Part shown: one piece after another, positions 1-11,500 of the stretch
Position numbering within the stretch: position 1 is the stretch's first letter
How the letters are laid out: every line of letters begins with the position of its first letter
From: Acanthamoeba sp. SK_2022b
Lineage: Eukaryota; Discosea; Longamoebia; Acanthamoebidae
DNA length: 64,000 bases
Direction: 5' to 3'
Assembly: GCA_027943245.1 (NCBI GenBank)
Contig: JANDJZ010000189.1
Span: 1 to 64,000, forward strand
The notes under the pieces: generated by a model
The model's input: the letters and a program-made list of their open reading frames with translations, nothing else
Databases searched by the model: none
What the model was told of the DNA's origin: nothing
Program-made: the position numbers and the translations under genes

Positions 1-227
1 AGAAACAACCCGCGCTCTTCGCTGTGGCCAACACAACATTCCATGAATAGCCTCTAAATTCTTGGAGACCACGCAGAGGTGCAAAACCGCGGTGAGTACC
101 AGCATTGCCCGATTGCGACGTGGTCGGGACTGCAACCCCACTGACAGCGGCACAGGTTCACGCTATCATGTACAATCTCGCTCTTCGCGATCCCGGGGGG
201 AGGACATAGTGAAGACAGCGTGGACGC

Positions 228-1102
228 TCAGGCGTGCGGTTTGCGGTTGCCGGCAGAGGCGGTGGCGGACCTTCGTTCGGTGTTGCTGGCCTCGTTGAGA
301 TGCGTGATATTGGTGATGATCTCGGCCATCTTCATTTGCACTTCGCCCACCTCTTTCTGCAGCTCCACGCACTCCTTCTCCTTGTCGGCCAGCCGCTGCT
401 TCAGAGCTCGGTTTTCCTCTGCCACCTTTCGTTTAAAACGAAAAACGAAACGCATTAAATGGAGAGAACAACCAAATGAGATCCACCCATGCGCGACCGA
501 TTCCGGTGGCTTGCTGTGGAACACGCAACTGTTGTTGCCCGGGCTAATCGCATACACACACACGAGGAAGAAGCGGGGAGTACCACAGCCATGGCCAGCT
601 CGAGCGCCTGGACTTTGGTCTTGAGCTCGGCGAAGTCACGTAGCCGCTTGCTCACGGCCTGAGCGAGTGCCTCTTCGCTTGCTTCGGCCAAAGCTTGGGT
701 GGGAGCTACTTCTACGTCGAGGCGGAAACCGGTCAGCTTGAGGCGCAGCGCATGGATCTAGAGAGGCAAGGTCCTTTTACCTGATGTGGTAGTCGGAGTG
801 GGGCTGGGGAGAGGTTCCTCATCTTCAACAGCCGCGATTGAGGGGAAAGATCTTCTCATGGGAGGCGGTGGTGGTGAGGAATCCATTGAACAACGGCCGA
901 ACGGCAATTCTTCGCGATTTGTTGAATTGATGCGGTCAAGTGTGGCGGCGGTGCGAGAGGTCAGCGATTCGACGTCTCGTTCAGACAACAAATCGTCAAA
1001 TTCGGACAGATTCAATTTGATGTAGCGCGGCCGGTTTCCTTCGGATGAGGATCGTCTGCGTGAAGATGCTGTGTCAAACCGTACAGGAGGCGTAGTTAGC
1101 AT
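228..1102 (-). CDS. coiled-coil protein, unknown function (213 aa, 3 exons)
   Basis: Coding blocks 1102-781, 705-584 and 425-228 join in phase at GT-AG sites to give 213 residues ending at TAA/TGA-type stop 228-230. The N-terminal half is Ser/Arg-rich and Pro-rich (a run of prolines near residue 80) and looks disordered. The C-terminal half, from about residue 108, is a heptad-like Glu/Lys/Leu coiled coil (for example KRLRDFAELKTKVQALELA, then EENRALKQRLADKEKECVEL). The start is the first ATG of the frame; an in-frame TTG lies just upstream and was not used. I do not recognise a family. It is tail-to-nothing at the left edge and shares strand with the CYP51 gene upstream of it. The exon model is inferred; the coiled coil is seen directly. 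Confidence 0.7.
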
Positions 1103-1319
1103 CAAACGTGGTCATCCGACCCCTTTGCTCAGCGGTTCCCTTTCTGTTCGGTCAACCAAATAATTACACAAAAAAGAAAAAGTGTTTTTATTCTCACTAA
1201 CACGAGAAGAGGCGCGCGGGCGGCTGTGGTGCATTCCCAGAAGAGAAAAGAGAACGGTGCGAGCGCAGAGGGAGGACACCAACAGAAAACACAGTGTGCG
1301 GCAAGATTTCGAGGTCCCC

Positions 1320-3734
1320 TTACTCCTTGCGGGTGTACCTGAGCAGGCACGGATGAGCGGGGCCTGTATTGACGACGCACGCACGCAAGAGAGATCATAA
1401 GCTTTGTGAGACATAGCGCATCGTACCGAAGGAAGGAAACGTACCGACCACCATGGCAGTGTAATCAGGCTTGGGGAGCTCGCCGACGAGCTCGATGTCG
1501 AAGTTGCGCAGGAGAACGGACCAAATAGTCTTGATCTGAAGGTAAGCGAAGTTCTCACCCATGCAACCGTGACGGCCGGCGCCGAAGCCGAGGAAGCGAT
1601 ACTTCTGAGTCTGCTTGTCCTCCTCCACGAATCGCTCCGGATTGTACTGATCGGCGTTGGGGAACACCTCCTCCACCCTCATGCTCAGGGCCGGCGAGAC
1701 GAACACAACATCATCTGCGAGAGGGAAGTCAGCGGCCAAGCGGGAGCAACAGAGAGAGAGAAGAGAAAATGGTCGTGTGCCCACCTTTGGGAACGTAGTA
1801 GTCCTTGTAGGAGAAGGGCTTGATGACCTTCCTCATGACGAAGAGAAGGGGCGGATACATGCGAAGAGCCTCCTTCACGCACCGATGCAGCTTGTCCATC
1901 TTGTTGAGAGCCTCCATCGTCAGCTCGTCACCGAACTCCTTCCTGATTTGCTGTTTGTTTCATGTGCACGAGCGACAAAGTTGCTGGTCAGTTGCTGCGT
2001 GCGCACGGCAACGAGTGAACGATCTTGTGCCGGGCGAGCGAACCTCCTGCTCCTCCAACACGCCGGGGAGGAACTTCTTCTTGTTGTTGGCTTCGAAAAG
2101 CAGGAGACCAGTCCACGAGCCGGTCACCGACGAGGTGTGTTGACCAGCAAAAAGCAAAGCAATCATCAAACCTGTCGTCGTTGTTGTTGTCGTCGTCGTT
2201 GTCAGAGTGCAGAGCGTACGTCGTGTGAGTGCCGCCACCTTTTACGTCAGCGCTTAATTAAAATCAAGGACACGCACCAGTGATTTCCTCGTCTGTGAGC
2301 GCCTGCTCCTCGCCGCGGTAGCGGGCATCCATGAAGACCTGAAGGCAATCATTGTGCTTGACCTCAGGGTTGGCCCTGCGCTCATCGATGATCTTCTTGA
2401 ACAGACGCACCATCGCCAGTCTCGCCTCGTCCCTCCTATTACCACAACCGAAAGAGCGTCAGAGATTGAGCACGAGCATACGCTGTGTGGTGGTGGTGGT
2501 GGTGGTGGTGGTGGTGGTGGTGGTGGTGGTGGTGGTGGTGGTGGTGAGAGAGAGAGAGAAAAGATGGGGTACCTTTTGTGGGCGGGAATGGGGAGGTAGG
2601 GGAAGAAGACGCTGATGGGGAGAAGGCCCTCATCGAGCGTCTGATACAGCTTGGCCACCTCGGAGAAGAGGTTCTCACGGATTTCCTTGCCCATGAGGCA
2701 ACGGCTAGCAGTCAGGATGATCAGTTCAGCCAGCGCATCCCTGATGTCGACCGTCTGTACGAGAATCGCTCCGGAGTTGTTAGCTACAGGTGAATTCGAA
2801 ATGGATTGACCGCTGCGACACCAAGTGCAGTGAGCAGCACGGACGCACCCCGGACTTGTCCCACTTGGCGAAGAAGTCCTCGGCCTCCTTGACAATGAGA
2901 GGCACGTAGGACTGGAGAGCCTTGGTGCTCAAGCTCGCCGCGATGAACTTGAGCTGCTGGTTCCTGTGAGCCAAATCGGCGCCGTACACAACGTTCGGAC
3001 CTAAAAAAACGGGTGAGTGGTGGCTATTCTGCAGGAGGGAAGAACTGCGATAAAAGTTTACCAAAAATAGGGACAGAAAACTGGTAGGGCTCGTCCTGCG
3101 ACAGCTCGGCATCGCCCTGCATAGAGGGGGGGGGGTATTGTCACGATAGTGGCACTGTGAGTTTGCAAGCAACTCTCGGAGTGATAATAGGGTCTTACTG
3201 TACCTGAGAGAAGAAGGGTACGTGGGCATCAGGGCCGACCAGGAAAGTGAGGCGCTGGCCGAACACCTTCATGGTGAAGATGTCGCCATACTAAAGCCGC
3301 CAAAGGCAGAGGAAGTCAGGGACCCGGGAACCCAATTGCGCGAATTGATCTCCGCCAATAAATAAATTAATAAATAAATAATTAAATTAAATGCTATAAT
3401 ACTTATTTTGTTGTCATCTCTCGAGGTTGGTGATCACCTTTTTATAAGATTCGGTGGTGTACTGAAGCGGCCCACCAGCAAAGCTGAGGCCGCTGCCCAC
3501 GAACGGGATGGCCGCGGAGACCACTGGCGGCAGGTTGTAACCTCCGTACTAGCATAGGAGAGAATCAGCTCACGTGAAATTGTCCCTTAATTGTGCAAAT
3601 TGCTCAAAATCTTGCGAGAGTACCTTTCGCCACTCGCGGACTTTGACGATAATGGCGAGGAGGGCCACGAGGACGAGGGGCCCGAATATGAACGGATGCG
3701 AAGAAAAGGCGTCAAGAGCCGCAGCAGCAACCAT
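1320..3734 (-). CDS. CYP51: sterol 14-alpha-demethylase, cytochrome P450 51 (486 aa, 11 exons)
   Basis: Blocks 3734-3624, 3548-3438, 3290-3204, 3116-3062, 3000-2849, 2754-2573, 2432-2278, 2171-2044, 1950-1785, 1714-1445 and 1363-1320 join in phase to 486 residues, the normal CYP51 length. An N-terminal membrane anchor (FIFGPLVLVALLAIIV) is followed by the substrate-recognition region (LIILTASRCLMGKEIR), the I-helix FAGQHTSSVTG, the K-helix ExxR (KEALRMYP) and the heme-binding motif FGAGRHGCMGE with its cysteine. The enzyme oxidatively removes the 14-alpha methyl of lanosterol/obtusifoliol-type sterols at the ER with a P450 reductase and is the azole target. The last exon (ends RYTRKE) is only 44 nt. 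Intron 6 carries a long GGT repeat. The ILTASRCLMG and GQHTSS signatures separate it from other P450s. Confidence 0.97.
2486..2546. repeat. (GGT)n microsatellite in CYP51 intron
   Basis: About 20 perfect GGT units lie between exons 6 and 7 of CYP51, directly followed by a GA run. Read on the coding strand it is a CCA/ACC tract inside the intron, so it does not enter the protein. Confidence 0.97.
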
Positions 3735-4139
3735 CCTCGGAGTGCGGCGAATAAGATGGACAGAGCAAGGACGAAAAAAAACAACGAGACCGAGACGAAC
3801 CGGATGGCGCCAATAAAATGGTATTGCTTGGCCAATGGGCAGAGCCTGTCCAAGGAATTTGGGGTGGGGGTTCAGCAAGCGCGCTCGAAACAGAAACGGC
3901 CAATGAAAACACCCCCGCCCGGCTGTGGACAGGAGGGGATCGCGTGTGTGCCCTCGCCTATCGCTTTTCGTCAAGTGGAGCGGCGAACGCGGACGGGCTC
4001 TGATCTCTGAATCGGCAACAGGAGGGGGAAGTAAGGGCTGGGCAGTGGGAATGGGAGACAAGTGTATTGAAAAAAGGAGCATCAAATATTGATGAAAATG
4101 AGGGAGAAGAAACGGGGCGAGTCGCGGAGTGGCAGGGTT
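3735..4139. other. intergenic: CYP51 promoter side and 3' end of the WH2 gene
   Basis: No convincing coding sequence. It holds the presumed CYP51 promoter/5' UTR and the 3' flank of the neighbouring minus-strand gene. I see no recognisable element beyond a moderately GC-rich leader. Confidence 0.5.
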
Positions 4140-5198
4140 TTAGATATGCCTGAGCTCGGTGCCGATGCGGACCTCATCGAGGAAGCCCTGGCGATCCCAC
4201 GTCTTTACGTGGGTGTCCCTGTCGATGGTGGGCTTGGACTTGTCGTCGGTCTGCACGTGCTTGAGATGGGCTCCCTCGCGGAGTTCGTTGAGCAGGCGGG
4301 CCTTCTCGAAGCGGTGGACAATGGCGTTCTTGTCGAAGAACATCTCGGGCTTGGTCTTGTCCTGGGTCTCGACGTGCTTGAGGTTGTGGTCGGCCTGGAT
4401 GTCCTTGAGAAGGCTGTCCCTCTTCTCATTGGTCTCGGCGAGGTGTCGGAAGAGCTCCAGGCGGGGCGCCGAGCGGTCGTTACGCTTGTCGCTGCTCAGC
4501 TTGTGGAGGCGCTGAACGTCGCTGCGCTTGATGTCGGCCCAGAGGTTGTCGAGGAAGTCGGTCCTCCGGAGGGAGAAGTCCTTCCCGAGGGGGATGGAGC
4601 GCACCAGACCCTTTTCCTGCGTTTCGACAACAACAAGAGGCTTCACGGTCTTCTTCTCGCGGATATCGCGCAGGAGGGCCTGCTTGTTCCACTTCTTGAG
4701 CTTGAATGCGTTGCCCTCGCCCTTGAAGAGATCGAACACGTCGCGCTCGCCCTTGAGGTCGACCCTCTTCATGTGAGACCTGAAGCGCTCGAAGCCGCCA
4801 GTGCGCTCGAGCTCGGCCATGAGGGCCTCGCGACGGATGAAGGTCTCCATGATCGCCTCGCTGCGCTTCTGGCTATCTTCGGCAGACTCCTCGCTGCGGT
4901 CACCCTTGCGAGCCTTGTGGCCGCTGCCGATGGAGTCGTGATAGGCAAGCACGGACTCACCCTTGGAGCGCTGCTCGTGACCGCGCTTCTCGAGGCGGTC
5001 GATGCCGAACAGGTGTCCGACGCGCTCCTTGACCTGGCCAACGAGCTTGTCCTTGTAGCCGCCGAGAGCAGAACCCTCTTCGTTCATCTTCTCGCGAGCG
5101 TCCTCGAACTTGTCCTTGGCCTCGTCGAGGGTCTTCTTGGCTCCTTCAACAAGCTGGCCCTTCATCTCGTTCATCTTTTCCTTCTTGTTGGCGTCCAT
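4140..5198 (-). CDS. CsbD-like / multi-repeat WH2-thymosin-beta actin-binding protein (352 aa, intronless)
   Basis: One uninterrupted frame, unusual here where almost every gene is spliced. Residues about 1-85 resemble the CsbD stress-protein fold (GGYKDKLVGQVKERVGHL, then LEKRGHEQRSKGE). From about residue 118 there are five repeats of about 40 residues plus a truncated sixth, starting near 120, 169, 210, 260, 298 and 335. Each has an amphipathic helix (such as RLLNELREGAHLKHVQT) followed by a linker of the DDKSKP or QDKTKP type. That is the thymosin-beta/actobindin form of WH2. Family knowledge: such repeats bind G-actin and control monomer supply in the cytosol. Classical actobindin has two repeats, so this is an enlarged relative. 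Repeats 4 and 5 are closest to consensus; 1-3 have diverged and may not all bind actin. The CsbD assignment is weaker than the WH2 assignment. Confidence 0.85.
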   Translation of the reverse strand: MDANKKEKMNEMKGQLVEGAKKTLDEAKDKFEDAREKMNEEGSALGGYKDKLVGQVKERVGHLFGIDRLEKRGHEQRSKGESVLAYHDSIGSGHKARKGDRSEESAEDSQKRSEAIMETFIRREALMAELERTGGFERFRSHMKRVDLKGERDVFDLFKGEGNAFKLKKWNKQALLRDIREKKTVKPLVVVETQEKGLVRSIPLGKDFSLRRTDFLDNLWADIKRSDVQRLHKLSSDKRNDRSAPRLELFRHLAETNEKRDSLLKDIQADHNLKHVETQDKTKPEMFFDKNAIVHRFEKARLLNELREGAHLKHVQTDDKSKPTIDRDTHVKTWDRQGFLDEVRIGTELRHI

Positions 5199-5526
5199 AT
5201 CTCGGTGTGTAGTCGTAGCTCAGGTTTGTTTGTTTGTTTGTCAGTGTGTTGGTGAGTTTGTTGTTGTGGTCCTTCTTCGGCGCTCATCTTTTAAAGCCCC
5301 CCATTCTCCCACCTTCTGAGAAAGAACAGCGCGCAAGCCAAGCTAGATTTCTCGCCCTTTCTACCGGCCAGGCCTGGCTTCTGCCTCGTGTTGGCCGAAG
5401 AGACAAGCGCCACCTTTGTACCCGGGCGAATTAGTTCGTGTTTCCACCCAAATTTATCTCCAGCCAGCCGCACACGCAACAAATCAGAAAAATGCCACGA
5501 AATAACCGCAACAGAATTTCAATCAT
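5199..5526. promoter_or_regulatory. promoter region of the WH2 gene / 3' flank of the kinesin
   Basis: This 328-bp stretch lies between the kinesin stop and the WH2-gene start codon, both genes being on the minus strand. GTTT repeats lie just upstream of the WH2 start. No ORF of note and no motif I can name. Confidence 0.4.
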
Positions 5527-8500
5527 TCAAATGCGCGTGTTGTTGGCGTGGTTCTCCTTGTCGTCCGATAAGGCGGTTCGCCGCTTGAGGATGCCCTTGG
5601 GCTGTGCTGTGCTGGTTGTGGCTGGGGCCGTGGATTGGCTGGTGCTGGCGGGGACTTGCGTGAGCCTTCTCGCACGCTCCCTGAGCGCGTTGAGCCGCCC
5701 AAAGCTGTCCATGGGCGCCTCGTTTGCAGCTGGCGCCGGCACCACACAAGAAGAAGAGGAAGGCGCCGTTCGGAGGGAGGGAGCAGCGAGCGGCAGTTCG
5801 TCGTCGTGGTCGGAGGGATCATCGCTGTCCTCCTGGCGCATCTCCGCGACGACGGGGGAGCGCTTGGGCGAGGAAGAGGCGGTGAGTGGCCGCTGCAGCG
5901 CCACGAAAGTCTGGGTGGGTTCGGGCGGGAAGAGCGACGCGTCGGGCGCAGTGTAGGGCGACCCGCAGTGGGCGCACCCCTTGTGCTTGAGGATGGCCAG
6001 CTCCTGCTGGTCCCTCTCGAGGGTATCGATGGCGCTCTTGGTACTGGCCACAAGCTCGCTGTAGCGCTTGAGCTCCCTGTCCTTCTTCGTCAACTGCCTT
6101 TCCAGATGGCGTGTCTCCTGTTGTAGAGTCGAGGATGTGTGAGCATATATTACGTCGTTGCAATGTGGGCTCCACTTCAGCAATGAGTGGCCATACCTTG
6201 GTGATGAAATCCTTTTCTTCTCGGATCTTGGCATGGGCGGCCGCCAACTCCTCGGTCAGCCTCTCTCTCTCCTCGGTGACACAGAGGAGTGCCTGCTTCT
6301 CCCTGGCCAGAGCTTCTCGCAGCTGAGCCTCGTCGCGCTGCAGCTTCGCATGCGCTTCGTCCAGCTCAGCCTTGTGGGCGTGGATTGTCGCCAACTCATC
6401 GATCAGCGTGGCCCTCTCCTCAGCGGCGATCTGGAGCTCTTCCTTCGCCTTCTCCATGCTCTCGCATAGCTGGGCCTCCCTGCTCGCCAATTGTGCCTGT
6501 AGTTCGCTCAGCTGGGCGCTGCTATTGGCCTGGGTAGTGGCCAGCTCGTCGATCAGCGCTTCTCTCTCTTCGGCAGCAATCTGGAGCTCTTCTTTCGTCT
6601 TTTCCATGCTCTCACGCAGCTGTGCCTCGCTCTGCTCCAACTGCGCCTGCAATTCGCCCAGCTGGACGCTGCTGTTGGCCTGGGTAGTCGCCAGCTCGTC
6701 TATCAGCGCATCCCTCTCCTCGGTGGTCAGCTGGAGCTCTTCCTTCGCCTTGGCCAAGTCTTCGGTAAGCTGCGTCTGCCTGGTCTCCAGCTGTGGCAGC
6801 ACTTCACACAGCTCAGCCAGGGCGCTCTTGTGCGTCGTGATCTCAGCGTGGGCCGTAGCCAGCTCAGACGTAATCCTGCACGGGCAATTGTCACCGTTAG
6901 CTCCGCCTCGCTTAGGGACAAGGGGATGGCCTGCGTACCGCTCGAGCTGTTGACAATAGTCAGACTCCTTCGAGCCCCACTCCGTCTTCATCTGTTCGAA
7001 GCTGAAGAAGGTCTCGGTGAGCTGCTCGTCCACAGCTGCCTTCTCGTTTCTCGAAGTAGCGAGCTGTTCCTCCAGACCGGCTTTCTCCTTAGTCATGTCC
7101 TGAGGGAACGGGGTAAGGCCACCAGGCATCTAACAGCTGCTCGCACTGCACATGCCGGAAGCTAAGAGGCCGGACGTACTTCAAGCTTCTGCTCCACGTC
7201 CTTCTTCTCCCGCTGGAGCTGCTCATATCGCTCATCGACCGCAGTCTTCTCGCGCCTTACACCCTCGAGCTGCTGTTCAGTGAGCGACAGGCGGTGGTTG
7301 AGGCCCACCAGTTGCTGTTGCAGAGAGTTCTTCTGTCGATCTGCTCGGACGTAAGAGCACTGTAGGGTAAGATGCCCAGCCGTCGCTAAAACGCGCGGAA
7401 CGGAGACTCCAGCGACAAGGAAAGCCTTCACTCGGTCACGTACCGCTGGATTGCAGCTGCGCCTGCAGGTTGTTGAGGTCCATGGTCATGGCTTGGACCT
7501 TCCGGTCGAACAGCAGGAGGTCGTTGGTCTGCGCAGCGATCTTCTCGTGCATCGCATTAACCTGCGTCTGCAGGTGCTCTTTCTCCTTGAGCGTAGCTGC
7601 AAGATGCGTTTCCTGGGAGAGACCCACATAGCACGATGGGGAGTTAAGAAAAAAAAAAAAAAAGCCCCATGGTGGTAGCGACAATACAAGGATAATGGCA
7701 GTGCTGTATGACGCACCTTAACCTGCAGCGACTCCGACTTGGTTTGGAGCGTGGTCTTGAGCTTTTCGATGGTTGACACGAGCTCGGTTATATCCTCGCT
7801 CAGCTTTTTGATCGTGGCCTGAAGCCGAGCAATCTCCTCCTCGCGATCGGAGTTCTTACGCTCAAGCTCGCCGTTGAGTTCGTTGAGGGACATGAAATCG
7901 GTGCTGAGCTTGTGCAAGGCCTCCTCCTTCAGCTTCAGCGCTGCTTGAGCTTCTACGAGTTGAGCCTGTTGTTGTATGCGTACATTTGTGCAGAGGTTAG
8001 GGCACGGCAGCATGTTGTGCGGGACAAAAGACATACCTGCAGCTTTTCGTGCGCCTTGGTGAGCGCCGCAAGTTGCTTTTCGACCTGCAGGCGCTGGTCC
8101 CTCTCCTCCTTGATCTTGTTCTCCTTGGACTTGACCTTCTCCATCTGCTTCTCGAGACCCGTGTTCTGGCTCATCAGGCGCTTCAACTCCCGTTCGAGAG
8201 TCACCTTCTCGCCCTGCAGCACCGATCTCTCCTTGACCGCCTGTTTGAATTTGGCGTCGAGCACGCCCAGATCCTTGGCCACCTTCTCCTTCTCCTTCCT
8301 GCAGCTCACAGTTAGGTGATGATTGACATTTGGGCCCGCCCATTCCCTTCTGTGCCAACGGCATCGCTTATAACCTACGTTGGTGTGAGGTGCCGTACCT
8401 CAAGCTGTCGTTTTCCTGCTGAAGCTGATTCTTCTTGACCGTGGTGCTCTTGAGGTCTTCCTTGATTTTGGCCTCCTGGAAGGCTGCGGGAGCTATCGAA

Positions 8501-11500
8501 AAGCGCCGGTTATTGGCAGAAGCACCAGAGAAGCTCGAACCCTCGTTGAACCCCTTCTGGTTGCGTAAGATCTCGCCTTCAGCCTATTACGAATGGCGTA
8601 TGTTGCCGTTCGGCAAGAACACAAGTCAGCAAGTATTGGTAGGGGACCTCCCAGGAGGGGAGTACACTCCTCAAGCAAACGTACGCGAGCGATTTGCAAG
8701 CTCCTCTGTGCGTTCTCCTTCTCGGTAAGAGCCTCCTTGAGCATTGCTTTGAGATGTTCGTTATCTTCTTTAGCGTGGGCCAAATCTCCTTGCAGCCTCT
8801 CAAGATCCTGGCGTCAAAGTGTTAGCGCGGGTGCTGCGTCTCACAGGCGACGGTAGGATTATGGGTGAAATAAGTGTGGCTGGGCCGTACCTGCTCGATG
8901 ATTGTCAGCGAGCTTCTCTGGGCAGCGAATTGCGAGGCCTCTTCCTGGCGCTCCTTCTCCTGCTCCTCCCGCTCCTTCTCTATTGCGCTCAGCTTGTTCT
9001 CGAGCTGGTCGATTTTTTTGTTGTAGGTGGTATGCAGGTTGGTTTGCGATACTGAGTGCTCTTCCCGTAGCTGCCCATGAAGCAGCGGGAAAGGGGACAT
9101 GCATGAGTGACGAACGCTTAACATAAATTAATAGAATCCATACCACGTTAAGAGTATCCTGGAGTCGCTGTTTCTCCTGCTGAAGCTGAGCCACGTTCTC
9201 CTCAAGCTCTTCAAGTCTTGCCTGGGCTGAGTTCTTCAGTTCGTTAAAAGAAGCAGCCTCCTCTCGGTAGCGCAGCTCCTGCTCTTGGTGCTCCTGCGAT
9301 GCCTTCTGGCTTGCCTCGCACAGCGTCTCGAGCTCGTGCAGGCGCTGAGCCTGCTCGTGGACCTGCTGCTGCAGGAGCGCGTTCTCCTTGCCCAGAGACT
9401 GCTCCAGGTGAAGGGCCTGCTCCTGAAATTGGCGTGATGTCGCTTCGCTGATCTCGTACTGAGACGTTAGCTCCTCGATTTGCCTCTCCATCTTCACCAC
9501 GTCTTCGGTGAGGAGCTCGTTCATGTCCGTCTGTTAGAGAAGAGGTGCCCTTAGTACTAAGGGACCCGTGAACCTGCGAGATTGGATGCGAATACCTGTT
9601 CTTCCAACTTCTGTCTCGTGTCGTCGAGATCTAGCTGGAGCTGGTGAATAAAGGCGGAGGCCTGAGCCATTGCATCCACTTCAGGTCCCGATTTGTCCAG
9701 TTGTGCGGCTAGGAGTAATATAATACGTCAGCCTCGGCCAAAGATGGTCACCATACCGCGTGTGGAGAGGCGATGTACGTACTGACGGCGTAGGACATCT
9801 GTCTGGCCTTTTCCCTCTCGTCGTGCAAGTCACTCTCGAGACGGGCATTGGTTTCCTGAAGCTGTTAAGCCAAACGGCGAGAAAGGACGAAGGGAAAATG
9901 TTGGCCAGGTACCAATACACACCAACAAGATGGGAAAGAGCAACCAACCTGCTGCAGATGCTGCTTGGCCGCCTGCAGTTCCTCCTTGAGCTTCGCGGAC
10001 TCTTGGTCGTCGGGAGAAGTACGAGCGGTCGGACCTGCCACAGGCGGCGCACGAGACCGAGCGACGGGGAACGGAATGGCGAACTCGGCGCGAGCACGAG
10101 GAGGGAATTCAGAGGAGGTAGAAGGGGTTGCGAGGTCTCCTTCATCGCCCACCGACGAGGAGGGAACCGCGATGAACGGGTTGTACGCTGCGTAGAAATA
10201 GAGTCAATCAGTATGCTTACTCACACGCATGCACATTGACGAGAGGAGCAGCGTACAATCTCCCATGACTCGATTGGGAGCCCACGTCTCTCTCCTGTTT
10301 GACTTGGCCTTGAGCTTCGCCGCTTGAATTGGTGCTGCCACCGAAGAGGAGGTGATGATCATGTTGGTCATGCGTGCCAGCTTCTCTCTCTGCTTCTCCT
10401 TCTCTATCTCCGCGTCGCGGAGCATCTGCATCATGATTTCCTTGTCCTCCTCTGCCTTGAGCTTTTGGCTCTCGAGTTCCTGCCAGTTTTTGCCCTGGGA
10501 AAATAAAAACGTTGTCACTAACTGAACGAGTGCACAAACAGGACAAAGAGCGGGCGGTGGCGGCGGCAGCAACAACAAACCTTGGATTCGATGTTCTTCA
10601 ACTCCTTCTTGAGCTTGGAGATCTGCTGGCGGTATCGCTTTAGCATGGACGCTTGGTCCATCACCTGACGGCATAACGCGTACAGGTTGTGTGTTGGTCA
10701 TTCATGTTCCTGTGTCGCCCAGGCAGACGAAGAGCAAACATGGGTCGGCATGACGTACCTCGTTCACGACGGGCTTGTTTTTGATTTGTTTGGCGCGGTT
10801 GGCGAACTTGAGCGTGCTGATAGACTCATCGCGGAATGCGGGTGCGATGGTACAAATGACCGCCGTGCGTGAGTTGCCCCCGAGGGCAGGTTCCAGGATT
10901 CTGGTGAGCTTGCTGTTGCGGTATGGAACATGGCCCCTAGCGAGTAGCAGAAGAGAAGACGTCATCAAAACCATTATCGTTAGTGACCCTCCAACAGGTG
11001 AGAGGATGGGGCCTGAGGATGGATCCCTACCTCTCTCCCTCGGCGAGTTTCGAGATTACGGTGCCCAAATTCGAAAGACTCTGATTGATCTTGCAGCCCT
11101 CCACCATGCGAACGCCAGTCGCGAGTGTGTGCGACAAACGCTCTGAGCCCGCAAGATCGACGAGATTCTATTAACGCAGCAACAACCATTGGGTTACAGC
11201 AACACCGTAAGTTGCTACTACACTACGACGACACTTGAACACAGCGCGGGTAAGAAAAAATATACCAACATGGAGACCTTGACGGCTCCATCGAGCGACT
11301 TTTTGGCTCCCTGACCATCCTTGGACTTCTCTCGACTCTCGATCACCTGTCAAGTTATGTTGTAGTTGTTTGTTGCATGTGTGGTCAGTGGCGCTACTAC
11401 TATGGCTGCCGACGCAAGAGTAGTTGCTGTATCGTACCATTTTGAAGATGGTGTGTGAGCGACTGCTCTGGCTGTTCGCGCCTGTTGCGCCAACGTGGCG

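Noticed and set aside
757..781. 23-nt mini-intron in the first coiled-coil gene
   Set aside because: A longer 73-nt intron (780-706) from the same donor to GAAGTAG|CT is also in phase and has normal length.
4089..5255. 388-codon plus-strand frame opposite the WH2 gene
   Set aside because: It is the exact antisense of the WH2/CsbD-like gene; its Leu/Val-rich composition is what the reverse strand of a GC-rich, Glu/Lys-coding gene gives, and it has no domain.
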